A stretch of DNA of 53,112 nt from Bacteroidales bacterium (lineage in GTDB: Bacteria; Bacteroidota; Bacteroidia; Bacteroidales; P3), in contig JAKSMP010000009.1 in NCBI GenBank assembly GCA_024400505.1, positions 1-53,112 of the forward strand, read 5' to 3'. Both the position numbers and the translations under genes were made by a program. The notes beneath the pieces were generated by a model that was given only the letters and a program-made list of their open reading frames with translations, did no database searches and was not told where the DNA came from. Below are positions 15,933 through 24,929 of the stretch, piece by piece (positions within the stretch are counted from its first letter, which is position 1; each line of letters opens with the position of its first letter).

Positions 15933-17012
15933 ATGCCAATATTTGACTCCCAATCCATACACACCGTAGCACTCCACCGCGTGGGCAACAAAGCCACCGA
16001 AGAGGGCTATATTATCTCCGACCAACCCCTCCAACTGACCGAGCAGCTGCAAGACATCTTGGTAAAATACTTCATCTCCCCTTTCAAAGTGGAAGAATAC
16101 TACCATCTTTTTCATGAGCAAGACCTGGAGATGAACGAAGTCTATCATGCCTGTGCCAACATTTTTGCCAACCCCGAGAGTCTGCTCGAAGAATCCACCG
16201 AACTGGCCCGCCACCTCTACAACGCATCCACCCATGCCAATATCAAAGGCGGCGACTTCTTTGTGGTTTATTTCAAAGACTGCCAATTGAACGGCGAGAC
16301 GATGGATGCCGTGGGACTGTTCAAATCGGAGAACAAAGAGTCGTTCCTCAAAGTGCAGCACGATGCCGAACAATGGAGCACCCAAGCCAACGACCCCTCC
16401 GCCAAAGCGCACTATTGCCTTGAAGTGCACCATGGCATCAATCCCAACAAGTTGGACAAAGGAGCCTTGATATTCAACTCCGAGGCAGAGAAAGGCTTTG
16501 TGGTGAGCGTGGTGGATGCCACCAACCGCACAACCGATGCCCTCTATTGGAAAGATTCGTTCCTGGCCATCCGCCAGCGCGAGGATGAATACTACAACAC
16601 CAATGTGGAGATGCAAGCCTACAAAAAGTTCATCACCGATGAACTGCCCAACCAGTTTGAGGGTGTGAGTCGCGCCGACCAAGCCGACATGCTGAACCGC
16701 TGCAGCAACTATTTCAAGCAAAACGACAACTTCGACCTCCAAACCTTCACCGAGGAGGTGATCGCCCAGCCCGAAGTGATTGACAGCTTCCAAGAGTTTC
16801 GCCAACAATATCAAGAGGAGAACAACCTTGAGATGCCCGAGACATACGACATCAGCGAAAGTGCCGTGAAAAAGCAAGCCCGCGCCTATAAGAGCGTGAT
16901 CAAACTGGACAAGAATTTCCATATCTATGTCCACGGCGACCGCGAACTGATAGAGCAAGGCGAAGACGAACGCGGCAAATACTACAAAGTTTATTACGAC
17001 CAAGAGAGCTAG
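15933..17012 (+). CDS. Nucleoid-associated protein (NdpA/YejK family)
   Basis: The 359-residue protein fits PF04245 (37-kDa nucleoid-associated protein) over most of its length. Features include an N-terminal FDSQSIHTVALHRVGNK, a central LEVHHGINPNKLDKGALIF region, and a C-terminal half ending in a basic segment with SVIKLDKNFHIYVHGDRELI. It is predicted to be cytoplasmic and to bind DNA or the nucleoid; the exact role in Bacteroidota is unclear. A 370-codon antisense frame covers it and is not taken as a gene. Confidence 0.85.
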   Translation: MPIFDSQSIHTVALHRVGNKATEEGYIISDQPLQLTEQLQDILVKYFISPFKVEEYYHLFHEQDLEMNEVYHACANIFANPESLLEESTELARHLYNASTHANIKGGDFFVVYFKDCQLNGETMDAVGLFKSENKESFLKVQHDAEQWSTQANDPSAKAHYCLEVHHGINPNKLDKGALIFNSEAEKGFVVSVVDATNRTTDALYWKDSFLAIRQREDEYYNTNVEMQAYKKFITDELPNQFEGVSRADQADMLNRCSNYFKQNDNFDLQTFTEEVIAQPEVIDSFQEFRQQYQEENNLEMPETYDISESAVKKQARAYKSVIKLDKNFHIYVHGDRELIEQGEDERGKYYKVYYDQES

Positions 17013-17074
17013 CCCCGCACAATATTGACACCACACAATCGTTAATAAAACAACAAAAAACTAATACATAATAT

Positions 17075-18625
17075 ATGAAGAAGATATCATTCCTTCTAAC
17101 CCTCATCCTGTTGGCCACCGCTGTGTGGGCACAGGACAAACATCTCTCCGCCCTTTTCGGCTATTCTTCATTCTATTCGCCCAGCACCAAGCAGGCCTAT
17201 GTTGAGACCTACCTCGACTTTAGCGCTTGGTCGCTCAATTTTGTCAAGGATGAAGAAGGCAGTTTTCGTGCCACCGTGGAAATCACCCTGGTTGTTCGCC
17301 ACAACGACACGATAGCCTACCTCAAGAAATACGACCTCCTCAGCCCTCGCACCAATGCCGAGGATGCTACCAATTTCACTTTCTCCGACTTGCGTCGTTT
17401 CTCGCTGCAAAATGGCATCTACGATTTGCAGATGATTCTCCACGACAAGGCTTCCAACGACGATCCCTTCGTCTATAACGACAAACTGGTGGTTTATTAC
17501 CCCACCGACAAACCTTCCATGTCCAACATCCAGCTCATGTCTTCGGCTCAGCCCACCTCGGTAGAGAATATGCTCTCTCGCAATGGCTACGACATGGTGC
17601 CTTACATCAGCGACTTCATTCCCGCTTCTATCACCCAGCTCCACCCCTACTTTGAATTTTACTACCTGCAGCAAGAGCTGGGCAACAAACCCTACGATAT
17701 CGTGCTGAACATCGAAAAGAAAGAGACAGGCTACCAGCTTCCTGCTTTCTCCCAGGTGATCCGTCGCCCTGCCGCCAAAGCTTTCGATGCCTACTATGCC
17801 ACCATGGACATCTCCCAGCTACCCTCTGGCAACTATAATTTGGTGGCCGAAGCCCGCGACGAGAATGGCAACACCTTGGTCAAAAAATCCATCTTCTTCT
17901 TCCGCTCCAACCCCAACTTGATCAACAATGCCTTGTCCGAAGATGTTGTGGCCACCTCATTTGCAGGCCTCATCAAAGACAAGGAAAAACTCAACTACTA
18001 CATCCGTGCGCTTTATCCCATCTGCGGCCCCGAAGAGCTGGCCATTTCCTACGACGTGATGAACGACACTTCACTGGTGGCCAAGCAGACCTTCTTCTAT
18101 TATTTCTGGGAGACCCGCAGCCCACTCACCCCCAACGACGAATGGCTGAAATACAAAGCCCGCCTCGACTTTGTTGATGCCCACTACTCCTATCCCATGA
18201 CTCCCGGCTACATGACCGACCGCGGTCGCGTTTATCTCCAATATGGTCCTCCCGACTTTGTGCGTGACGAGAAGAACTTCGTGGGCGCATTCAGCCTCCT
18301 GAGCGCCACCCCCGGCGTGAATAGCGAGATGAATGGCATCACCCCCGACCAAACCAGCTACGACGGCCAGGAATCTTTCTCCGACGGACTGGGCACCATC
18401 CACTACCTCCCCTACCAGCTTTGGCGCTACAACAAGCTGCCCGACGACTACAACTACCGCGTATTCCTCTTCTGGGATCAGATGCGCGGCGGCAACTATC
18501 GCCTCCTCAACTCCAACGCTCGCGGCGAGGTGCAAACCGCTGGCTGGGAGCGTATGCTCTCTCAGCAACAGCTGCCCGAGGGCATGATAGGCGAAGTGGG
18601 CGAACAATTTGAACGCGGCTATTAA
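17075..18625 (+). CDS. GWxTD domain protein, exported
   Basis: The 516-residue product has a signal peptide (MKKISFLLTLILLATAVWAQ), a beta-rich middle part and a C-terminal GWxTD domain. The signature appears here as GYMTDRGRVYLQYGPPDFV (about residues 378-396), with Tyr in place of Trp, and ends with the typical LWRYNKLPDDYNYRVFLFWD segment. GWxTD proteins are common in Bacteroidota and Acidobacteria and have no settled function; an envelope location is likely. It precedes the lipid A acyltransferase gene by 17 bp, which supports an envelope role. Confidence 0.8.
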   Translation: MKKISFLLTLILLATAVWAQDKHLSALFGYSSFYSPSTKQAYVETYLDFSAWSLNFVKDEEGSFRATVEITLVVRHNDTIAYLKKYDLLSPRTNAEDATNFTFSDLRRFSLQNGIYDLQMILHDKASNDDPFVYNDKLVVYYPTDKPSMSNIQLMSSAQPTSVENMLSRNGYDMVPYISDFIPASITQLHPYFEFYYLQQELGNKPYDIVLNIEKKETGYQLPAFSQVIRRPAAKAFDAYYATMDISQLPSGNYNLVAEARDENGNTLVKKSIFFFRSNPNLINNALSEDVVATSFAGLIKDKEKLNYYIRALYPICGPEELAISYDVMNDTSLVAKQTFFYYFWETRSPLTPNDEWLKYKARLDFVDAHYSYPMTPGYMTDRGRVYLQYGPPDFVRDEKNFVGAFSLLSATPGVNSEMNGITPDQTSYDGQESFSDGLGTIHYLPYQLWRYNKLPDDYNYRVFLFWDQMRGGNYRLLNSNARGEVQTAGWERMLSQQQLPEGMIGEVGEQFERGY

Positions 18626-18642
18626 TCCACTCCTCAGCACAA

Positions 18643-19530
18643 GTGCACCTCATCGCTTCCATACTCTACCCCATCATTTATCATCTGGTGCGATATCGCC
18701 GCAAGGTGACTCGCACCAACTTGGCCCATGCCTTCCCCCAGAAAGATGAGGCTGAGCGGTTGCGCATCGAGAAAGCCTATTACCACCATCTGTGCGACAT
18801 CTTTGTTGAGGCCGTCCACAACCTCTTCTGCCGCCCCAAGAGCATCTTGCGCCGCTATCAAGTGGTCAACCGCGAACTGGTGAATCATTATTACGAGCAA
18901 GGCCGAAGCGTCATACTCCTCTCCTCCCACTACAACAACTGGGAGTACATGATCACCTCGCTCAACTTCCAGCTCTTCCACTTGGGCATAGGAGTGGGCA
19001 AACCGCTCAACAACCACCTCACGGCCAAATTCATCACTCGCCGCCGTTCTCGTTTCGGCACCGAGATTGTGGATCAAACCAATGTCCGCCAAACCTTCGA
19101 CTACTACCAGCGCCACCATGTGCCCGTGGCCTATATGATGCTTGCCGACCAAGCACCGTCCAACCCCAGCAAATCGTATTGGACCACTTTCTTGCATCAG
19201 GAGACCCCTTTCCTCTATGGCCCCGAATACTTTGCGCGCAAATACGACCTACCCGTCATTTACTACGAAGTGGACAAAGTCAGCCGCGGCCACTACCAAG
19301 TGCGGTTCAGCCTCCTCTGCGACGCACCTTTGCAGCTGCCGCAATATGCCATCGTGGGTCGCTATGCCCAGCTGCTCAGCACCACCATCAGCCGTGCCCC
19401 GCAATATTGGCTTTGGTCGCACAAACGATGGAAACGCACCCGCCCCCAGGATGTGCCCCTCTATCCCGCCTGGCCCGACGACACCCACTGGCAAGAACAC
19501 TCCCAATCATCACACCAACAAATACAATAA
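18643..19530 (+). CDS. Lipid A acyltransferase (LpxL/HtrB family)
   Basis: The 295-residue enzyme belongs to the lysophospholipid acyltransferase family that adds secondary acyl chains to lipid A at the inner membrane. Key features are LVRYRRKVTRTNLAHAFP, the catalytic HYNNWE (His-x4-Glu) and GPEYFARKYDLPVIYYEV. The only start in this frame is a GTG at 18643, because a TGA closes the frame at 18610. As a result the usual long N-terminal membrane anchor is reduced to one short hydrophobic stretch. The gene lies 17 bp after the GWxTD gene and 10 bp before a glycosyltransferase. Confidence 0.87.
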   Translation: MHLIASILYPIIYHLVRYRRKVTRTNLAHAFPQKDEAERLRIEKAYYHHLCDIFVEAVHNLFCRPKSILRRYQVVNRELVNHYYEQGRSVILLSSHYNNWEYMITSLNFQLFHLGIGVGKPLNNHLTAKFITRRRSRFGTEIVDQTNVRQTFDYYQRHHVPVAYMMLADQAPSNPSKSYWTTFLHQETPFLYGPEYFARKYDLPVIYYEVDKVSRGHYQVRFSLLCDAPLQLPQYAIVGRYAQLLSTTISRAPQYWLWSHKRWKRTRPQDVPLYPAWPDDTHWQEHSQSSHQQIQ

Positions 19531-19540
19531 CCCCCCAACA

Positions 19541-20554
19541 ATGCACATAGCAGTAGTTATCCTCAACTGGAACGGCAAGCACATGCTTGAGCAATTCCTT
19601 CCTTCGGTCACAGCCCACACCACTGGCGATGCCGAAGTGATCATTGCCGACAATGGCTCCACCGACGACTCCATCCACTTCCTCCGCACCCGCTACCCCT
19701 CGCTCCGCATCATCCAACTCGACCAAAACTATGGTTTTGCCGAAGGCTACAATCGTGCGCTGGCGCAAGTGGATGCCGACATTTATGTGCTGCTCAACGA
19801 CGATATTGAGGTAACCCCTAACTGGCTCAACCCCATAGCGCAGTACATGGCCGAGCATCCCTCCGTGGCCATTTGCCAGCCCAAGCTGCTCATGTACCAC
19901 CAGCGCGACACCTTTGAATATGCTGGCGGTGCTGGTGGGTATATCGACCGCTACGGCTATCCCTTCTGCCGCGGCCGACTCTTCAACGACGTGGAGAAAG
20001 ACCACGGCCAATACAACGACCCCCGCCCCATCTTTTGGGCCACAGGAGCAGCCATGTGCGTGAGAGCCGAAGTGTGGAAACAACTGGGCGGACTGGATGG
20101 CGACTTCTTCGCCCACATGGAAGAAATTGACTTCTGCTGGCGCGCCAAAAACCAAGGCTATCAGGTTTCCTACTGCCCCCAATCAGCCATCTATCATGTG
20201 GGTGGCGGCACCCTGCCCAAGTCCAACCCCCGCAAGACCTTCCTCAACTTCCGCAACAACCTTTGCATGCTCTATAAGAATCTCCCCCAGCGGCACCTCT
20301 TCTGGGTGCTGGCCGCTCGCATAGTGCTCGACTATGTGTCGGCCTTCATGTTCCTCCTGCAGGGCAAACCGCAGGAGTTCGCCGCCGTGGCCAAAGCACA
20401 TCGCGCCTTCTATGGTCAGCTATCATCGCTCAAGGCCAAACGGGTCCTTCTTCCCCACCCCAAGCAGCTCAACTGCACCTATCCTGGGCTCATCCTGCTG
20501 CCCTACTATCTCCGAGGCAAGAAAAAATTCTCCGACCTCCCCTCATTCAATTAG
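19541..20554 (+). CDS. Family 2 glycosyltransferase
   Basis: The true start is the ATG at 19541 (MHIAVVILNWNGKHML), giving 337 residues; the longer frame from 19142 is a shadow of the upstream gene. The GT-A fold is seen in ILNWNG, the nucleotide-sugar pocket IIADNGSTDDS, the metal-binding LLNDDIEV and a FFAHMEEIDFCWRAK acceptor motif. A hydrophobic segment near residues 255-275 could tether it to the membrane. It resembles rhamnosyltransferase-like GT2 enzymes of surface polysaccharides; the substrate is unknown. Its place after an LpxL-type gene suggests lipopolysaccharide assembly. Confidence 0.88.
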   Translation: MHIAVVILNWNGKHMLEQFLPSVTAHTTGDAEVIIADNGSTDDSIHFLRTRYPSLRIIQLDQNYGFAEGYNRALAQVDADIYVLLNDDIEVTPNWLNPIAQYMAEHPSVAICQPKLLMYHQRDTFEYAGGAGGYIDRYGYPFCRGRLFNDVEKDHGQYNDPRPIFWATGAAMCVRAEVWKQLGGLDGDFFAHMEEIDFCWRAKNQGYQVSYCPQSAIYHVGGGTLPKSNPRKTFLNFRNNLCMLYKNLPQRHLFWVLAARIVLDYVSAFMFLLQGKPQEFAAVAKAHRAFYGQLSSLKAKRVLLPHPKQLNCTYPGLILLPYYLRGKKKFSDLPSFN

Positions 20555-20580
20555 CATATAATAAATAATACAATAATACT

Positions 20581-22113
20581 ATGAGTAAAGTACGCGTTCG
20601 TTTCGCACCCAGTCCCACCGGTCCTCTCCACATCGGAGGTGTCCGCACAGCCCTCTACAACTATCTCTTCGCCCGTCAGCATGGCGGCGACATGATCCTC
20701 CGCATCGAGGACACCGACCAAACCCGCTTCGTCCCCGGCGCCGAGGCCTATATCATTGAGGCCCTCGAATGGCTCGGCATCAAGTTCGACGAGGGTGTGC
20801 ATCTGGGTGGCAACTATGGCCCCTACCGTCAGAGCGACCGCAAGCCCATGTATCGCCAATATGCCGACCAGCTCTTGCGCGACGGCTGGGCTTACCTTGC
20901 ATTCGACAAACCCGAAGCCCTCGATGCCAAACGCAAAGAATACGAGGCCGAGAAGAAAACCTTCCAATACGACTGCAACACCCGCTCTCAGATGGAGAAC
21001 AGCCTCTCCCTCTCCGCCGACGAGGTGCAGCGTCGCCTCGATGCTGGCGAGCCCTACGTCATGCGCTTCAAATTTCCCGACAACATCGACATCACCGTCC
21101 ACGACCTCATCCGTGGCGATGTCACCATGAACTCACGACTGCTCGACGACAAAGTCCTCTTCAAATCCGACGGCATGCCCACCTATCATCTGGCCAACAT
21201 CGTTGACGACCACCTGATGGAGGTGTCCCACGTCATCCGCGGCGAAGAGTGGCTTCCCTCCGCCCCCCTGCATGTGATGCTCTACAAAGCCTTCGGCTGG
21301 GAAGATACCATGCCCCAGTTCGCCCATCTGCCTCTGCTGCTCAAGCCCGACGGCAACGGCAAACTCTCCAAGCGCGACGGCGACCGCCTCGGTTTCCCCG
21401 TCTTCCCCCTCGACTGGCACAACCCCGCCACCGGCGAAATCTCTAGCGGCTACCGCGAGAAAGGCTATCTCCCCGAGGCAGTGGTCAACATGCTTGCCCT
21501 CCTGGGCTGGAACCCCGGCAACGACCAAGAGATGCTCTCCATGGACGACCTCATCCGCCTCTTCAGCATTGAGCACATCAGCAAGAGCGGTGCCAAGTTC
21601 AATGTAGAGAAAGCCAAGTGGTTCAACCACGAGTATCTCCAGCTCTGCTCCGACGAGCGTCTGGCCCAGATGTTCGCCCCCCAGCTCCAGGAGCACGGCA
21701 TCAACGCCCCCCTCGACTATGTGGTGAAAGTGTGCGGCATGATGAAAGAGCGCATCTCCTTCCCCGCCGAGCTGTGGGATCAAACCCACTACTTCTTCCA
21801 AGCTCCCACCGAGTACGACCCCAAAGCCGTATCCAAACGCTGGAAACCCGGCATGACCACCCACATGGCCAAAGTCATCGACATCCTCAACACCGTACCC
21901 TTCGAATACGACGCCATCCACAAAGCACTCCTCGAAGACTACATCAAAGGCAACGAACTTAACATGGGCCAAATCATGAATTCGCTCCGCCTGGCTGTGG
22001 TAGGCACCACCGTGGGTCCCGATATGCTCACCCTGGTTATGACCATCGGCAAGGACGAAACCATCGCCCGCGTTCAACGTGCCATCGATGTCATTGGCGA
22101 AGTAGAAGCGTAA
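20581..22113 (+). CDS. Glutamyl-tRNA synthetase
   Basis: This 510-residue class I synthetase charges tRNA-Glu. The HIGH-type motif appears as [16 protein letters not shown] near the N-terminus and the KMSKS-type loop as KLSKRDGD at about residues 261-268. The anticodon-binding helical domain follows from about residue 330. The length is normal and the domains are complete. It is 26 bp downstream of the GT2 gene and 42 bp upstream of the OmpH-like gene, so it probably shares their transcript. Confidence 0.97.
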   Translation: MSKVRVRFAPSPTGPLHIGGVRTALYNYLFARQHGGDMILRIEDTDQTRFVPGAEAYIIEALEWLGIKFDEGVHLGGNYGPYRQSDRKPMYRQYADQLLRDGWAYLAFDKPEALDAKRKEYEAEKKTFQYDCNTRSQMENSLSLSADEVQRRLDAGEPYVMRFKFPDNIDITVHDLIRGDVTMNSRLLDDKVLFKSDGMPTYHLANIVDDHLMEVSHVIRGEEWLPSAPLHVMLYKAFGWEDTMPQFAHLPLLLKPDGNGKLSKRDGDRLGFPVFPLDWHNPATGEISSGYREKGYLPEAVVNMLALLGWNPGNDQEMLSMDDLIRLFSIEHISKSGAKFNVEKAKWFNHEYLQLCSDERLAQMFAPQLQEHGINAPLDYVVKVCGMMKERISFPAELWDQTHYFFQAPTEYDPKAVSKRWKPGMTTHMAKVIDILNTVPFEYDAIHKALLEDYIKGNELNMGQIMNSLRLAVVGTTVGPDMLTLVMTIGKDETIARVQRAIDVIGEVEA

Positions 22114-22155
22114 AACAATCATCAGTATCAAATCCTTAACAACAAAAAAAATACA

Positions 22156-22896
22156 ATGGAAAACGAAACTCCCATCCAGGAAAATCCTATCCAGGAAAAT
22201 CCCACCATTCAGGAGCACGCTTCATGCAACTGCCCCAGCTGCGCTCCTCAGCCCCAGCAGCCCAAGAAAAAATGCAATACCAACATCTGCCTCTTGGCCC
22301 TCAACCTCGTCATGCTCGTGGGCCTCGTGGTGCTGTATGTGCTCCATTTCACCGGCAAAGGCACCCCCTCCAAGTTCAACCCCGCCGCTTCCGAACCCGT
22401 TATTGCCGAAGACGGCGTGCTGAAGATTGCCTATGTCGATAGCGACACCCTGCTGGCCAAATACCAGTATGCCATCGACCTCCAAGAGCAGCTCAACAAA
22501 TACAAGGAAACCCAGGAGAAATCCTACGCCGAACAGATGACCAAGTTCCAAAACGACTACCAAAACTTCATCAAAACCGGCGAAAACCTCACCCTCTCCC
22601 AGCAGCAGGCCAAAGAGTCCGAGCTCAAACAGCGTGCCGAGCGCCTCAGCACCCTCCAAGAAGAGCTTGCCAGCAAGGTGATCGAAAAACAGATGAACAG
22701 CAACATCGAGTTGCTCAACCGCATCTTTGCTTTCGTGCGCGAGTACAATGCCGCCAACCAGCAGTTCGACATCATCCTCCGCAAAACCTTCACCGACTCT
22801 CCCTCGCTCTACATGAATCCCGGTATGGACATCACCGACGAGATCGTAGAAGGCCTCAACAAAGAGTACAAAGAAGTGATCGCCAAGAAGAAATAA
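22156..22896 (+). CDS. OmpH/Skp-like coiled-coil membrane protein
   Basis: The 246-residue protein begins with an N-terminal tail holding short repeats (PIQENPIQENP) and a Cys/Pro-rich patch (CNCPSCAPQPQQPKKKC). A single transmembrane helix follows (about 45-67), then a periplasmic region with AYVDSDTLLAKYQYA and a long coiled coil (about 105-205) typical of Skp/OmpH chaperones. Unlike classic Skp it is anchored in the membrane rather than secreted. It may help outer-membrane proteins cross the periplasm. It is the last gene before the terminator at 22923. Confidence 0.8.
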   Translation: MENETPIQENPIQENPTIQEHASCNCPSCAPQPQQPKKKCNTNICLLALNLVMLVGLVVLYVLHFTGKGTPSKFNPAASEPVIAEDGVLKIAYVDSDTLLAKYQYAIDLQEQLNKYKETQEKSYAEQMTKFQNDYQNFIKTGENLTLSQQQAKESELKQRAERLSTLQEELASKVIEKQMNSNIELLNRIFAFVREYNAANQQFDIILRKTFTDSPSLYMNPGMDITDEIVEGLNKEYKEVIAKKK

Positions 22897-22922
22897 CCCT
22901 CTTCCACCGATCACCCTCCCTC

Positions 22923-22965
22923 AAAAGTGAGTCGTCCTCATCATGGGACACTCACTTTTTTTTTT
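22923..22965 (+). terminator. Rho-independent terminator after the OmpH-like gene
   Basis: AAAAGTGAGT (22923-22932) pairs with ACTCACTTTT (22950-22959), the stem continues with GTCC/GGAC, and a run of ten T residues follows. It ends the long plus-strand transcript that includes gltX and insulates the sigma locus downstream. Confidence 0.9.
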
Positions 22966-23027
22966 CGGCGGCGGCACCCCTATTCACCTTAATTCCAATA
23001 ATCTCATTAAAAAAAAGAACTTTTTTT

Positions 23028-23053
23028 GTAACGTTTTTAGTTTTTTTACGACA
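23028..23053 (+). promoter_or_regulatory. Putative ECF-sigma-dependent promoter
   Basis: GTAAC (23028-23032) and CGACA (23049-23053) are separated by 16 bp. This resembles ECF-type -35 (GTAAC/GAAC) and -10 (CGTC-like) elements rather than the TAnnTTTG box used elsewhere in the window. The start would fall about 35-40 bases before the ATG at 23097. It suggests that the sigma factor drives its own operon. Confidence 0.5.
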
Positions 23054-23096
23054 ATAATGTAAACGCACCTCACCGCTGCACAAAACAACGCAACAG

Positions 23097-24266
23097 ATGA
23101 AAACCGACGAATTCAAGCAATGGGTCCCCATCCTCCAGCCCGCCATGCAACGCATGGCCGAGCACCTGCTGGGCTCGCCCCAAGAGGCCGAAGACATGGT
23201 GCAAGACCTTTTCGTCGAACTCTGGCAGCAGCGCAAGCACCTCTCCCAGGTCGATAACCTGCAAGGCTACTGCATCCGCATGACGCAGTTCAAATGCATC
23301 GACCTGCTCCGCTCCCGCCGCATCGTTATGCAGCCACTCGACTCCTGCCCCCAGCCGCCCGACGCACAGCCGTCCGACAGCGATCCCATCGACGACCAAC
23401 TCTTCCAACAGCTGCAGCAGCGCATTGCCCTTCTTCCCCCGGCCCAGCAAGAGCTCCTCAAGCTGCGTTATTGGCAGGGGCTCAGCAGCAGCCAAATTGG
23501 CCAACACATGCACATCAGCCAGGGCAACGTGCGCGTGCGTTTGAACCGTATTATTGCAAATCTCAGAGACCAACTTGTCTCTCCTAAATCTTTTCGTATG
23601 AACAACAAACTAAAAATTCTCATCACCCTGCTGGGTCTCACATTCACCTCGGCCGCCTTTGGTCAGCTTCAGCCGCGCCAATTCCAACATTCTTCCGACC
23701 TTTTTGCCGATACAGCTCGCAACAGTTTCAAACTGGCCATCAGCCATGGCAACGAAGGCGGTTTTACTTTTGCCACACAGCTCAAGTACACTTTCGAATA
23801 CGACCGCAAGATCAACCGCTACATCGACCTCGGCGCTTTTGCCTCCTACTGGCAGTGGACGGCTGCCGACTATTCCCAAAGCACACTGTCCACGCCCCAC
23901 GTCCTTAGCTTCGTCAACCACCCATTGTTTGCTTTGGGCGCCAGCCTCAACATCCATCCCTTGGCAGCCCGGTGGCCAGCCCACAATCGGTTCGACCTCT
24001 ACTTCAACCTCCGTGCCGGAACGGTCTTCAACCTCAATCGCCAGTTCGACTACATCGAATCCAATCAGATTGTCCACCTGCAGACGCAGATGTTCTATTT
24101 CTGTGGCGAATTCAACTTGGGCCTCAGCTATGCGCTCAGCTCCCATTGGACCCTCTTTGGCGAGTTTGGTTGGCGCCAGTACTGCGCCCGCCAGGTGTTC
24201 ACCCCCGATCACTACACATGGAGCTCCATCCCTCAAGCGCAGTTGGGCATCAACTTCCAATTCTAG
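23097..24266 (+). CDS. ECF sigma-70 factor fused in frame to an outer-membrane protein
   Basis: One open frame of 389 residues holds two proteins. Residues 1-160 are an ECF sigma factor: region 2 with AEDMVQDLFVELWQQR (31-46) and region 4 with ALLPPAQQELLKLRYW plus a helix-turn-helix (111-158). After a 7-residue linker (VSPKSFR), Met168 (ATG at 23598) begins a normal signal peptide (MNNKLKILITLLGLTF...AFGQ) and a 200-residue beta-rich barrel ending in NFQF, the aromatic C-terminus expected of outer-membrane proteins. No stop codon separates them. Either translation restarts at 23598, or a real fusion tethers sigma to the membrane until signal peptidase cuts. A sequencing error that removed a stop is the third option. 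Confidence 0.8.
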   Translation: MKTDEFKQWVPILQPAMQRMAEHLLGSPQEAEDMVQDLFVELWQQRKHLSQVDNLQGYCIRMTQFKCIDLLRSRRIVMQPLDSCPQPPDAQPSDSDPIDDQLFQQLQQRIALLPPAQQELLKLRYWQGLSSSQIGQHMHISQGNVRVRLNRIIANLRDQLVSPKSFRMNNKLKILITLLGLTFTSAAFGQLQPRQFQHSSDLFADTARNSFKLAISHGNEGGFTFATQLKYTFEYDRKINRYIDLGAFASYWQWTAADYSQSTLSTPHVLSFVNHPLFALGASLNIHPLAARWPAHNRFDLYFNLRAGTVFNLNRQFDYIESNQIVHLQTQMFYFCGEFNLGLSYALSSHWTLFGEFGWRQYCARQVFTPDHYTWSSIPQAQLGINFQF

Positions 24267-24290
24267 CCATCCTCCACACCCCTTTTAGCC

Positions 24291-24905
24291 ATGAAACCCA
24301 ATCCCGAAGACCTTCGCCGTCAACAAGCCATCCTCAGCCGCATCGGTGCCCTCGAAACCGCCCGTCGCCGCCGCAATGGCTTTATTGCAGGCTCTGCCGT
24401 CACCCTGGTAGTGGCCGCCGTGGTGCTCAGGGGCCTTTGGCCTAGCCCATCCCCCTCAGTCCCTGCTATTCAGCCCGCTCAAGTAGTGGCCCAAGCCACT
24501 GTGCCACCTGCCAACGTGACTCCTGCCTCCGTGCCCCAGCCGCTGCCCAACACCGCCCGTCAACATTCCGCCACCCTTGCCGGCAGCCATATCACCCCTC
24601 AGCCGCCAGATAGCCTGGCTTCGCCCACCCCACTCGATCCTCAGCTGCCCCCATCACCCATCGCCGAGCTACTAGAGCCCCTGCCCCAGTCGCTGCCCGC
24701 CACTTTGCCGCTTGACGAAGCCACCCTGCTGGCCGACGCATCCATCCCTGCCGAGCAGACATCTCACGAGCGCATCGATCCCGCTCCCCACACCCTCACC
24801 CCGCGCCAATTCGTTTCTCATCCCGACGGCAAAATCCGCAGTTGGCTACATCATTCGGCCGACTCCCACATGGATGGCACCACCCTTTCCTTACAGATCA
24901 TTTAG
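24291..24905 (+). CDS. Single-pass membrane protein, possible anti-sigma partner
   Basis: The 204-residue product has a short basic cytoplasmic head (residues 1-28, with LRRQQAILSRIGALETARRRR), one transmembrane helix (about 29-47) and a long Pro/Ala/Ser-rich periplasmic stalk (about 50-150). A more ordered end with HTLTPRQFVSHPDGKIRSW follows. Its place straight after an ECF sigma gene, and its topology, fit an anti-sigma or signalling partner. However, no known anti-sigma domain is visible and the cytoplasmic part is very small. Treat the role as inference. Confidence 0.6.
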   Translation: MKPNPEDLRRQQAILSRIGALETARRRRNGFIAGSAVTLVVAAVVLRGLWPSPSPSVPAIQPAQVVAQATVPPANVTPASVPQPLPNTARQHSATLAGSHITPQPPDSLASPTPLDPQLPPSPIAELLEPLPQSLPATLPLDEATLLADASIPAEQTSHERIDPAPHTLTPRQFVSHPDGKIRSWLHHSADSHMDGTTLSLQII

Positions 24906-24929
24906 GTTCATTACAATATCTTTGCTGCT

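Noticed and set aside
19142-19540. N-terminal extension of the GT2 glycosyltransferase frame
   Set aside because: This part overlaps the acyltransferase gene in another frame and is Pro/Thr/Ser-rich nonsense. A normal GT2 N-terminus begins at 19541.
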